The position numbers were made by a program, and so were the translations under genes. A DNA stretch of 64,000 bases from Tolypothrix sp. PCC 7910. Its GTDB lineage: Bacteria; Cyanobacteriota; Cyanobacteriia; Cyanobacteriales; Nostocaceae. Shown one piece after another: positions 45,879 to 53,364 of this stretch. The DNA lies in the NCBI RefSeq assembly GCF_011769525.1, contig NZ_CP050440.1, positions 4,341,501 to 4,405,500 of the forward strand, in the 5' to 3' direction. The notes beneath the pieces were generated by a model. The model saw only the letters and a program-made list of their open reading frames with translations. It did no database searches and had not been told where the DNA came from. Position 1 is the stretch's first letter; every line of letters starts with the position of its first letter.

Positions 45879-47708
45879 TTAAAACCTAAATGTAGTGCGA
45901 ATAACGCCTGTATAAATGGTGTCGTTATTGTTGTTATGTTCTGGATTAAAGATGACAATTAATCCGGGCGTAATCGAAAGATTGCTATTGACTTGATAAC
46001 GATATAAAGCCTCTACATGGAAAGATGTACCAGTATCTATACGTCTATCCGGCACAAGATTTGTGGCGCTAACGCTATTGTTGCCAAAGTCGTTACCAGT
46101 TACTTTTGGCGGTTGTCCAAAGATAATACCCCCAAGATTTCCCTTTTTACCTAAGTCAGGGAAGGCGAGAGTCACAGCCCAGTTCCAAATATCTGCCTTA
46201 TCGCCACGATTGACATTCGCACCAGAACTATTTTCTGCGATCGCCTGAGTATATCCCACCCAACCGCCAAGGGTAAATTGGGGACTGAAACGATAATTGG
46301 CTTGGAAACCATAGTTGTTGGTTGTGGTGTTCACCGGAGTAGTAGCAGTTGAGTTGAAGGGATTATTCGCAAATGCACTCCCATAGGAACCAGAAACTAC
46401 CACATCACCATCATTGTTAGAGCCTCTGAGGTAAGAATGAGCATAAGTCAAACCCAAGCTCAAGTTTTGGTTGGGCTGAAATGCTAATTGTGCTAAAGCG
46501 CCATAACTACCGTCAAATAACCCTTTACCGTCACTTGGTTCGCTACCTCTGCGCGCCAGATAACCACCAGATAAGGTGATTGTGTCGCTTAACTTGAAAA
46601 TTGCACTCACACCTGAGCCTGTATTGCTGGCGGAGGAGGTATTACTGGCGCGGTAAATCGGAGAGAAACGACCAAAGCGGGATAAAGAACCAATGGGAGT
46701 GGAAGAAAACAAGGGGTTAAAGGTGTTGAAGTTGTCGTAGAACTCGCCTCCAATCGCATCAACGATGATGTTGAGTTTTTCACCCACAGGAAAACGATAA
46801 TACAACTTGCCTAGTTGAACACTGTTATCGGCATTATTGGTGGTATCCCAGGATGTGCGAGTCATGTTTGTACCTGTGACTGCACCACTAAAAGCTGTAG
46901 TGTTGTTGGCTTCTAAGCGGGTAAATAGTTGGTCTTTACCTGTGAAGCTGGTAATCAAATTGAGTCGGACGCGATCGCTAAATGTGGCTCTATCTTGCAG
47001 CCTCCGTCCACCAGATGCAGCATACTGATTGTTGGCGAAAGTGTCTCTAGTTGCGCCTGCGGGTCTAGCGTTGATTTCGTTCCACACATCTGAGTTTAAT
47101 GCGCGATCGCCACCAAACACGCTACCAAGACTAAAAATTACTTCTCCATTCAACTTGGTAGTAGCAGAAAACTGTTGACTCTCTAAGGTAGCTGTCCGAC
47201 CTTCTAAGCCATCTAACCTACCTCTGAGTTCTACTAGTCCATCAGCAAACTCTTGTTGCAATTTCTGTAAGGTTTCTAAATCTTGCTTTGTGACTAAATC
47301 GGCTGTACCAGTTGCAATCAGTTCGTTAACTCGATTCAAACAAGCATTCAAACCTGCTGCAAATTCATAGCGAGTCAGCGCTCGATTTCCGCGAAAGCTG
47401 CTATCTGGATATCCCGCAATGCAACCATAGCGCTCTACCAAAGACTGCAAAGCACCAAAGGCCCAATCTGTTGGCTGCACATCAGAAAGTTGCGATACTG
47501 ATGTTACCTGCTCCATTGCAGTATTTGGCTGTGCGTTTTCAACTACAACCGACTGGCTGTGTGGCAATATTTCTGTTTGTGACTGATTTATTTGACTATC
47601 AGCTTGTAATTGGTTGGTATTTTCTCCAACTGGAGTTGCTGATGCAGCTTGAGCTAACATCATACTAGCTAGCACTAGTAACAATGAAGACTGTACAAAA
47701 CTTGACAT
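45879..47708 (-). CDS. SLH-domain outer-membrane porin (iron-uptake-porin/OprB type)
   Basis: 609-residue outer-membrane channel. It has a signal peptide (SLLLVLASMMLAQAASA), an SLH domain at about 75-130 (QPTDWAFGALQSLVERYGCI and LTRYEFAAGLNACLNRV) that anchors to the peptidoglycan layer, a short coiled coil (about 140-180), and a C-terminal 16-strand-like barrel ending in aromatic TTFRF. Porins of this type pass inorganic ions. ATG at 47708 chosen because GAGG lies upstream, over the GTG at 47717. Its promoter region shares five ACCAA-N5-TTGGT sites with the divergent modA, so I infer a role in molybdate (or tungstate) entry. Confidence 0.9.
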   Translation of the reverse strand: MSSFVQSSLLLVLASMMLAQAASATPVGENTNQLQADSQINQSQTEILPHSQSVVVENAQPNTAMEQVTSVSQLSDVQPTDWAFGALQSLVERYGCIAGYPDSSFRGNRALTRYEFAAGLNACLNRVNELIATGTADLVTKQDLETLQKLQQEFADGLVELRGRLDGLEGRTATLESQQFSATTKLNGEVIFSLGSVFGGDRALNSDVWNEINARPAGATRDTFANNQYAASGGRRLQDRATFSDRVRLNLITSFTGKDQLFTRLEANNTTAFSGAVTGTNMTRTSWDTTNNADNSVQLGKLYYRFPVGEKLNIIVDAIGGEFYDNFNTFNPLFSSTPIGSLSRFGRFSPIYRASNTSSASNTGSGVSAIFKLSDTITLSGGYLARRGSEPSDGKGLFDGSYGALAQLAFQPNQNLSLGLTYAHSYLRGSNNDGDVVVSGSYGSAFANNPFNSTATTPVNTTTNNYGFQANYRFSPQFTLGGWVGYTQAIAENSSGANVNRGDKADIWNWAVTLAFPDLGKKGNLGGIIFGQPPKVTGNDFGNNSVSATNLVPDRRIDTGTSFHVEALYRYQVNSNLSITPGLIVIFNPEHNNNNDTIYTGVIRTTFRF

Positions 47709-47734
47709 TACCCTCACACCTCAAATCTATTTAA

Positions 47735-47768
47735 ACCAACATAATTGGTGGTTTCCAACTATATTGGT
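47735..47768. promoter_or_regulatory. Two adjoining operator-like sites, porin-proximal
   Basis: Site 1 at 47735-47749 is a perfect ACCAA-CATAA-TTGGT. Site 2 at 47754-47768 is TCCAA-CTATA-TTGGT with one mismatch. They lie 27-60 bp before the porin start codon. Centres are 19 bp apart. The motif recurs at 47841, 47867, 47951 and 51825. Confidence 0.7.
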
Positions 47769-47840
47769 GTGTATTAGCAAGAATTACGTATTTCTAGAAC
47801 TGATTACTTCGTCTTATTGATACATGCAGACTAGATTTCA

Positions 47841-47881
47841 ACCGACTTAGTTGGTATATAATTTATACCAATTAAGTTGGA
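47841..47881. promoter_or_regulatory. Two operator-like sites, middle of the porin-modA gap
   Basis: Site 3 at 47841-47855 is ACCGA-CTTAG-TTGGT and site 4 at 47867-47881 is ACCAA-TTAAG-TTGGA, each with one mismatch. Between them TTGGTATA and TATACCAA form an additional perfect outward inverted repeat (47851-47871). Confidence 0.65.
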
Positions 47882-47948
47882 TAAAATGTAACACTGGTTA
47901 CAAATTTACAAATACCAAGAATTTACAATACAAAAACTAATCGCAAAA

Positions 47949-47967
47949 ATACCAAATAATTTGGTAT
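47949..47967. promoter_or_regulatory. Operator-like palindrome proximal to modA
   Basis: A perfect 19-bp palindrome with arms ATACCAAAT around a single central A, containing site 5 (ACCAA-ATAAT-TTGGT, 47951-47965). It is followed by an inverted half-site to form TTGGTATTCTTGGTAAA (47961-47977), whose complement recurs exactly at 50006-50022. It lies about 70 bp before the modA start. Confidence 0.7.
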
Positions 47968-48034
47968 TCTTGGTAAACTTGTAAGATTCTACCAAGCATC
48001 AATTTAAAAAAATTCTTTGGCTTGCAGCTTTTCT

Positions 48035-48832
48035 ATGAACAGAAGACAAATTCTTAAATTAGTTGGTACAGCAGTTGCTAGCTTTTTGGTAACCAGTAGT
48101 TTACCAGCACTTACTTCTACACCCGTACTAGCACAGTCAAAAGCCAGCCTCCTTGTATCTGCTGCTGCTAGTTTGAAAGAAGCGTTGGAAGAGATTAAGC
48201 CTCTTTACCAACAAACTAATCCGAATACCAACATTAATTATAATTTTGGTGCTTCTGGTGCTTTGCAGCAACAGATTGAGCAAGGTGCGCCTGCAGATAT
48301 CTTTATTTCTGCTGCTAAAAGGCAAGTCGATGCTCTAGAAGGAAAAGGACTCTTGCTAGGAGGAACTCGTTCTGTTTTAGCGAAAAATCGTCTGGTTTTG
48401 ATTGTACCTAGAAATGTTGTGGGCATTACCAGCTTTTATAATCTAAAAGATGACAAAAAAATCAAAAAAATCTCTATTGGCGAACCGAGAAGTGTCCCCG
48501 CAGGACAATATGCAGAGCAAGTCCTTCAGAAACTCAAGATTTTGCCACAAGTCAAATCTAAGTTGGTCTATGCTAACAATGTGCGTCAAGTGCTGGCATC
48601 TGTAGAAAGTGGCAACGCTGATGCAGGTTTAGTTTATATCACTGATGCCAAAATCTCAGATAAGGTAAAAGTCGTGGTGGCGGCTGACGAAAAATATCAT
48701 TCTGCGATTATTTATCCATTTGCAGTCCTCAAAAGCAGCAAAAATGCTGATGCTGCAAAGGAGTTTGCTAAATTTCTATCTAGCAATCAAGCTAAAGCAG
48801 TACTGCAAAAATACGGCTTTATTCTGCCTTAA
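48035..48832 (+). CDS. modA: Molybdate ABC transporter substrate-binding protein, copy 1
   Basis: Periplasmic molybdate/tungstate-binding protein of 265 residues. The signal is twin-arginine-like (MNRRQILKLVGTAVASFLVT) with cleavage near LAQSKA. The ModA ligand motifs are visible: LVSAAASLKEALEEIKPLY, NFGASGALQQQIEQGAPADI, RSVPAGQYAEQVL and VESGNADAGLVYITDAK. It is not followed by permease genes; those are 5 kb away with a second modA. ATG at 48035 chosen over the TTG at 48017. Confidence 0.94.
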   Translation: MNRRQILKLVGTAVASFLVTSSLPALTSTPVLAQSKASLLVSAAASLKEALEEIKPLYQQTNPNTNINYNFGASGALQQQIEQGAPADIFISAAKRQVDALEGKGLLLGGTRSVLAKNRLVLIVPRNVVGITSFYNLKDDKKIKKISIGEPRSVPAGQYAEQVLQKLKILPQVKSKLVYANNVRQVLASVESGNADAGLVYITDAKISDKVKVVVAADEKYHSAIIYPFAVLKSSKNADAAKEFAKFLSSNQAKAVLQKYGFILP

Positions 48833-48916
48833 TTGTTCATAAAAAAGTCACTCGATTTTAGATTTTTAATTTTAGATTAACCTCTTATTTAAGGAGGAGG
48901 TTTTAAATTTACATTG

Positions 48917-48955
48917 TTTAGCTCTCCGACTTATTCAATAAATCAGAGAGCTAAA
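48917..48955 (+). terminator. Hairpin downstream of modA
   Basis: A 10-bp perfect stem (TTTAGCTCTC with GAGAGCTAAA) with a 19-base loop, some 85 bp after modA. There is no clear T-tract, so it may act as a weak or bidirectional terminator. Confidence 0.55.
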
Positions 48956-48984
48956 TCTGCAGAAATTATTTAGTCCTGCTGTTA

Positions 48985-49209
48985 CTACTTTATACGATAC
49001 CAAAAATGCATTTTGGGTGTCAGGTAAAGAAGAGCGATCGCCAACATGACTTCAAGTGGTATCAAAGAAAAAAAGAGGCTGGAACAAAACCAAAACATTG
49101 CAAATAATAGAGCTATTATTTGCAAATAATGATTGGTGACTTTTGTAGTGATGTTCAAACAAAGTAAAGCTAGACCTAGCGCAATCGATGAATAGAAAAA
49201 CGTTAGCAT
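48985..49209 (-). CDS. Possible small membrane protein, 74 aa
   Basis: Seventy-four residues that are almost entirely hydrophobic, with three likely membrane helices (TFFYSSIALGLALLCLNIT, YLQIIALLFAMFWFCSSLFF and LEVMLAIALLYLTP) and a basic C terminus (KMHFWYRIK). No homologue recognised and no good ribosome binding site. A frame on the same strand at 49052-49258 overlaps it and is less protein-like. Convergent with modA. Confidence 0.4.
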   Translation of the reverse strand: MLTFFYSSIALGLALLCLNITTKVTNHYLQIIALLFAMFWFCSSLFFSLIPLEVMLAIALLYLTPKMHFWYRIK

Positions 49210-50343
49210 TGTGCTTGAGTAATAATGTACAGAACCCCAGATGATTGATGAACTGCAAGCAGAACTATGTCTCCCCAGAACTCTAGAACTGCTACCGATC
49301 TATTAACGCCACAATACCTCCAGAACATCGTAGAATCAGATCATCAGTTCATCAAACCATTGGTTCACCCATGTATGGGATTTTGTTACTTCACCAGAGT
49401 TATACGAACATTAATCAACAGATTGTTCATTATTAACAATGGTTGTCCCAACTGTAACTAATTTGATAACTTTTCTGTTGCTGTTTGGTTTGCTAACCTC
49501 GCTTTAGAATCCTTAATCTCCAATCTCAAGATTTATCCATATTTCCCTACCAGCTAAAGCTTTACACTCCAAGGAAAGATGATAATATCTCGGTTTGGTT
49601 TGATAGAGGAGCATCCCAAGTTTCAGTTAAAAAAAGCTACATTGGACTTAATTGTATTTGCCGACGCAAAAGCATAATTTTCGCTTTGGGTTCTACCTAA
49701 TTCCTGTTGGATAATTTTTTGCTTTTGCTGTAAGGATTCCCTATAGATAAATCATAGCATATCAGATCGCCAAATAACTTGCTAACAGACAGAATTCTGG
49801 CTGCTGACGTTCTTGAAATGATTAACTTTCAGTTGTTCTGGTTCTAAAAAGAGTTTAGCAATATCAAATCAAAACCGGATAAATTTTATCGGCTAATTTC
49901 CGGTATTCATTGCCACCGGAGGCGATCGCTCTACAGCTAAAACTGTTAAAATCCAAAACATATTCTAGCTATAAAAAGTTTTTGTCCCAGTCCTCTTGGG
50001 TGGTCTTTACCAAGAATACCAATTTGAAAAAAGAATGCGACAGATTGTAGGGGTAAGCATTGCCTTGCTCTCTAGAATATATTGATATGTCACTAAAGAC
50101 CTCAATTTTTTAGCTAACAGCTAGCAATGCAGACATCTGCAAATACGTTGTGATGATACAGGAATCAGCCTTGATTTCTGAAATTATTTGCGTAGTAAGG
50201 TAACAGGGAGCAGATAAGAAGAAATAATATCATGCCCGTTTGAATACTTATCATATCTGTAAAGGTCGGTAATGGGTAATGGCTAATGGGAAAAAAAATA
50301 TTATGCAGAGTTTCCCAACCAGACAACCAACCACAATTGCAAT
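49210..50343. other. 1.1-kb noncoding region between modA and the regulator
   Basis: I find no convincing gene. At 50006-50022 it contains TTTACCAAGAATACCAA, an exact complement of the sequence at 47961-47977 in the modA promoter. A degenerate copy of the 26187 palindrome lies near 50048. The rest is AT-rich with many stops in all frames. It could hold a small RNA promoter or degenerated coding DNA; nothing in the sequence decides. Confidence 0.5.
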
Positions 50344-51537
50344 TTAATTAATAGTTGCTACAACTTCCCCGATTTTACTAGTGTCATAGCCACCCACTAC
50401 TTCTAATTGTGAATGCACCAACCGATGTCCCAAAGTACCGAGTAGTTGCTGTACAGGCGCTTCTTCAAGATGTTCATTGAGAATAACTAAGTCATAGCGT
50501 GACTGATGTAGAGGAATAAACCCCAATCCAAAGGCAGTAGCTACAGATGCCGTACTGATACCTGCGTCAGCAATTCCTGATGCGACTGCGAAAGCAACAT
50601 CTTGGTGACTTGTGACAATTTGGTCAAATCCTTTAACCTCTTGAGATGGTACTTGCTCTTGTTGAAGTTTTCTCTCCAACAGCATTCGACTACCAGCACC
50701 TAGTTCTCTATTAACAATAGTTGCACCTAATTCTAATAAGTCACTAACTGTTTTTATTCCCATTGGGTTACCAGCTTGGACTAACAGTCCTTCCTCCCAA
50801 ACACCAAGAGTAATCAGAACTGCTTCTTTACCAGCTAAAACATCACGGACAAAAGGAATATTATGTTCTCCAGTTTCCGGATGGTAGAGGTGCATTCCGG
50901 CAATGTGAACCTCTCCTTTACACAGACTGTGCAATGCAGCCATGCTATTAGCGAAATTATATTGAACTCGCAATTGGGGATGCCAGCGTTCAGTAGCTCT
51001 AGCCCAAAGTGAAATTACAGGTGCACAGCCGGCTATCACAACCGTGTTGTACAGGATATCCATATTATCGTCTAATAGCCGGACTTGCAGTTTCTCTGTA
51101 CCAACTTGACTGATAGCTTCTCCCTTCGGGTTCGATAGTTTGCTTATGCCGGGGAACCCGTCCACCGCAACTATCTCACCGTCTGCTGGAATCATATCTT
51201 GGCGAAAAGCATCTTTCCCCATTAAAGGGTAAGCTCTCCATTGTCCGCCAATCCGCGCTAAACTAACTCGCACTTTTTGCCCAGCAGGTACGGTTTTTGC
51301 CAGAAATGCTTCTATTTCAGGTAAATCCTGCTCCAGCCAGAATAGCTCCTCAACTTGACAACCTAATGCCTTGGCTAAACGCAGTGTAATAGCAACAGAA
51401 GGAGCGTATTGTCCTGACTCGACACCACTAATAGTCTGACGGGTAACTCCAGCTATGTTAGCTAAATCCTGCTGGCTCATGCCTAGACGAGTTCTGATTG
51501 ACTTCAAGTTGTTACGGAGGCCACTATCCTGCTTCAT
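50344..51537 (-). CDS. XRE helix-turn-helix regulator fused to a periplasmic-binding-protein-like domain
   Basis: 397-residue one-component regulator. Residues about 10-65 form an XRE helix-turn-helix (MSQQDLANIAGVTRQTISGV and PSVAITLRLAKALGC). The rest, from about 170, is a PBP-like fold (VIAGCAPVISLWARATERWH, RELGAGSRMLLERKLQQEQV, VAFAVASGIADAGISTASVA) of the type found in molybdate-linked regulators and in MoeA-associated proteins. A ligand, presumably molybdate, tungstate or a molybdopterin, would be sensed in the cytoplasm. Its position between modA and modBC and the palindromes nearby support control of molybdenum uptake. Function is inferred, not proven. Confidence 0.85.
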   Translation of the reverse strand: MKQDSGLRNNLKSIRTRLGMSQQDLANIAGVTRQTISGVESGQYAPSVAITLRLAKALGCQVEELFWLEQDLPEIEAFLAKTVPAGQKVRVSLARIGGQWRAYPLMGKDAFRQDMIPADGEIVAVDGFPGISKLSNPKGEAISQVGTEKLQVRLLDDNMDILYNTVVIAGCAPVISLWARATERWHPQLRVQYNFANSMAALHSLCKGEVHIAGMHLYHPETGEHNIPFVRDVLAGKEAVLITLGVWEEGLLVQAGNPMGIKTVSDLLELGATIVNRELGAGSRMLLERKLQQEQVPSQEVKGFDQIVTSHQDVAFAVASGIADAGISTASVATAFGLGFIPLHQSRYDLVILNEHLEEAPVQQLLGTLGHRLVHSQLEVVGGYDTSKIGEVVATIN

Positions 51538-51816
51538 TAGCTTATTTGGCTGAATTTATTCTCTCAATTACAAAAAGCTGTTGCGGATTTAACTGCATCT
51601 AACAAGACAGAAACGCCGTTATTGCATCAACCTGTCTGACAAACTTTGTACGTCTTTGCTGTTTTGATTCCCTATATTTAAACAATATCATAAGCTTTTG
51701 CAAATTTACTTGCGAAGGGAAGAAATTTTTGCGAAAGACAAATCATTACCAACTAGCGATCCATGAAAAGCTTTGATTTATCAACAACATAGGGATTTTT
51801 TTGATTCATTCTTATA

Positions 51817-51847
51817 ATCTTTTTACCAATAAAATTGGTAAAAAGAT
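51817..51847. promoter_or_regulatory. 31-bp operator-like palindrome upstream of the regulator gene
   Basis: Perfect 14-bp arms (ATCTTTTTACCAAT and its complement) around AAA, containing ACCAA-TAAAA-TTGGT (51825-51839). It lies 280 bp before the regulator start and 397 bp before the gene at 52244. This is the longest perfect palindrome of the family here. Confidence 0.75.
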
Positions 51848-52048
51848 ACATATGATACAGTTTCCAGAGATGAACTTAGTCTTTGATGGGTGATAGGCAA
51901 TCAGTATCAGCTGTAGAAAATACCTATAGCGATCGCACCAAATGGGTAGCTGCCATGAACATGAATGAAATTTATTGCATAGCAAATTCATCTCTTGCTA
52001 ACAAAGCGATGCATCGATACCACAGCTATCTCTCAGGTTAGCGGATGT

Positions 52049-52165
52049 TAAGTAGGTCGGCGAAATTAAAGATAACTGGCTGAGGCTGTCATTTGTCATT
52101 GGTAAGGATGTCAAACCTATTTACATCTCTTAAAATAGTTGGGTTTATTTCCACCGACTTACTTA
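52049..52165. mobile_element. Intact 117-bp MITE-like element
   Basis: Terminal inverted repeats TAAGTAGGTCGGCG and its imperfect complement (CACCGACTTACTTA). The interior is GATAACTGGCTGAGGCTGTC then TCATTGGTAAGGATGTCAAA and AATAGTTGGGTTTATTTCC. The split copy at 34794-35065 shares these blocks. No coding capacity, so it depends on a transposase elsewhere. Confidence 0.8.
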
Positions 52166-52243
52166 GTCTGATGTGTTCATCCATCTGTGCAGAAATACCC
52201 AAAATTGCAAATATTAACACCAATCAAATTATTGGAGGAAATC

Positions 52244-52591
52244 GTGATTACGGAAGAAGCCCTGGCCTCTCAGTTTACGGCAATTGTCGAGCAAACTCAC
52301 CCACAAGTATGGGAATTGTTACGTCACTGTTATATCCGAGTGATTAATCCTTACTTAACACGAGCAAGAATTCCCCATCCGCCCTATATTGGCATTTACT
52401 GTCCCGATAAAATGATCGCTGCTTTAGCATCACAGAAAAATGTACTCAAAGAAGTAGCTAGGTTGATAGGATTGGCCGATGTTGTTTGCTTAAACGCCAC
52501 ATATTTAATGAGCGATCCGCTGTCAAAACTTAAAGAAAATCATCCGCAGTTGTGGTTAGATCTGATTTGGATTTCCGCACAACCAGAATGA
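52244..52591 (+). CDS. Hypothetical protein, 115 aa, in the molybdate region
   Basis: I do not recognise this protein. I use the GTG at 52244 because TTGGAGGAAATC, an excellent ribosome binding site, precedes it by the right distance. Upstream ATG frames have none. The product is soluble with a Cys pair (YCPDKMIAALASQ, ADVVCLNATYL) and a helical N half. It is followed by the 119-residue gene at 52626 on the same strand with a 34-bp gap, so they probably form an operon. Their position between the regulator and modBC hints at a molybdenum- or nitrogen-related role; that is inference. Confidence 0.65.
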   Translation: MITEEALASQFTAIVEQTHPQVWELLRHCYIRVINPYLTRARIPHPPYIGIYCPDKMIAALASQKNVLKEVARLIGLADVVCLNATYLMSDPLSKLKENHPQLWLDLIWISAQPE

Positions 52592-52625
52592 GTAACTTAA
52601 CTTCTAAATTTATAGGTATCAGCTA

Positions 52626-52985
52626 GTGCATCCTGATGATTTCCCTTCAGAAAGGACAATAAAACTGAGTGTAATATTACTCAGACAACTTGAAGCTAAA
52701 ATCAAGCAGAGATTTTATCAAAGCTGTGTTCAGGTAACACGGATTGTCTTATCGAATTGTCATTGGTATTTCCGAATTAATTCTGGGGTTTTGATGTTAA
52801 TACTGGTTTGCTATGACATAGAAAGCTATCAGAATATTACGAGCATTATTCCCCAGCTTGTCGAGCAATTAAAACAATTTACTAACACAGCTATGATTAG
52901 TGTCAGCCCTCCTATTGCCAATGGTATACCCTTGATTATTAATGTAGAGCATCTGTTATCCGAAGAAGACTACCCTAGTAATTAA
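52626..52985 (+). CDS. Hypothetical protein, 119 aa, partner of the preceding gene
   Basis: Unrecognised. It starts with GTG (MHPDDFPSERTIKLSVILLR) or possibly a later codon. It has a central hydrophobic strand (INSGVLMLILVCYD) and a polar C terminus (PPIANGIPLIINVEHLLSEE). No signal peptide. It is 34 bp after the 115-residue gene and shares its strand, so translation as a pair is likely. Confidence 0.6.
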   Translation: MHPDDFPSERTIKLSVILLRQLEAKIKQRFYQSCVQVTRIVLSNCHWYFRINSGVLMLILVCYDIESYQNITSIIPQLVEQLKQFTNTAMISVSPPIANGIPLIINVEHLLSEEDYPSN

Positions 52986-53068
52986 CGACGTTGCTCATTG
53001 ATGGGATAATTTTTGTCTTACGCATTCGACGTAGTCGTTCTCGCCTAAAAGGGAGTGGGATGAGCTTG

Positions 53069-53174
53069 GGGACTTCCAAAAATCAATCGCTTTGGCAAGT
53101 AGAGGAAGCAGAGAAAGCAGAGGAGAAAGAATCTACCGCTGTGAAAATGGGATAATTTATTTTCTGGAAGTCCC
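53069..53174. mobile_element. 106-bp MITE-like insertion in an MFS gene remnant
   Basis: Ends GGGACTTCC and GGAAGTCCC are perfect 9-bp terminal inverted repeats, with further similarity inward (CAAAAAT against the complement of TTTTCTG). The inside is G/A-rich and noncoding. It sits immediately after codon 32 of an MFS gene fragment and has no transposase. Confidence 0.65.
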
Positions 53175-53175
53175 T

Positions 53176-53271
53176 AATACTACGCGCACCTTCATAAGTT
53201 GCATCAGCACAGAGGCTAACCAATCCTAATAAAATTACAAACTTTAAAGCGCTTGTTTTTTGCGGCATCAT
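53176..53271 (-). pseudogene. 5' remnant of an MFS transporter gene
   Basis: The first 32 codons (MMPQKTSALKFVILLGLVSL, then CADATYEGARSI) look like the start of a cyanobacterial MFS transporter, where the sequence would continue with a GPYL-type motif. Instead it runs into the MITE-like element and stops. The remaining 350 or so codons are missing downstream, so the gene was truncated by insertion and deletion. Confidence 0.75.
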
Positions 53272-53364
53272 CTGTAGAACAATAAATTTATGCTGTGCTA
53301 TTCATACACAGATTTCTACAAAAAATCAGTAGGCTTTGAAATTTGAATTATAAAATTCCAGCAA

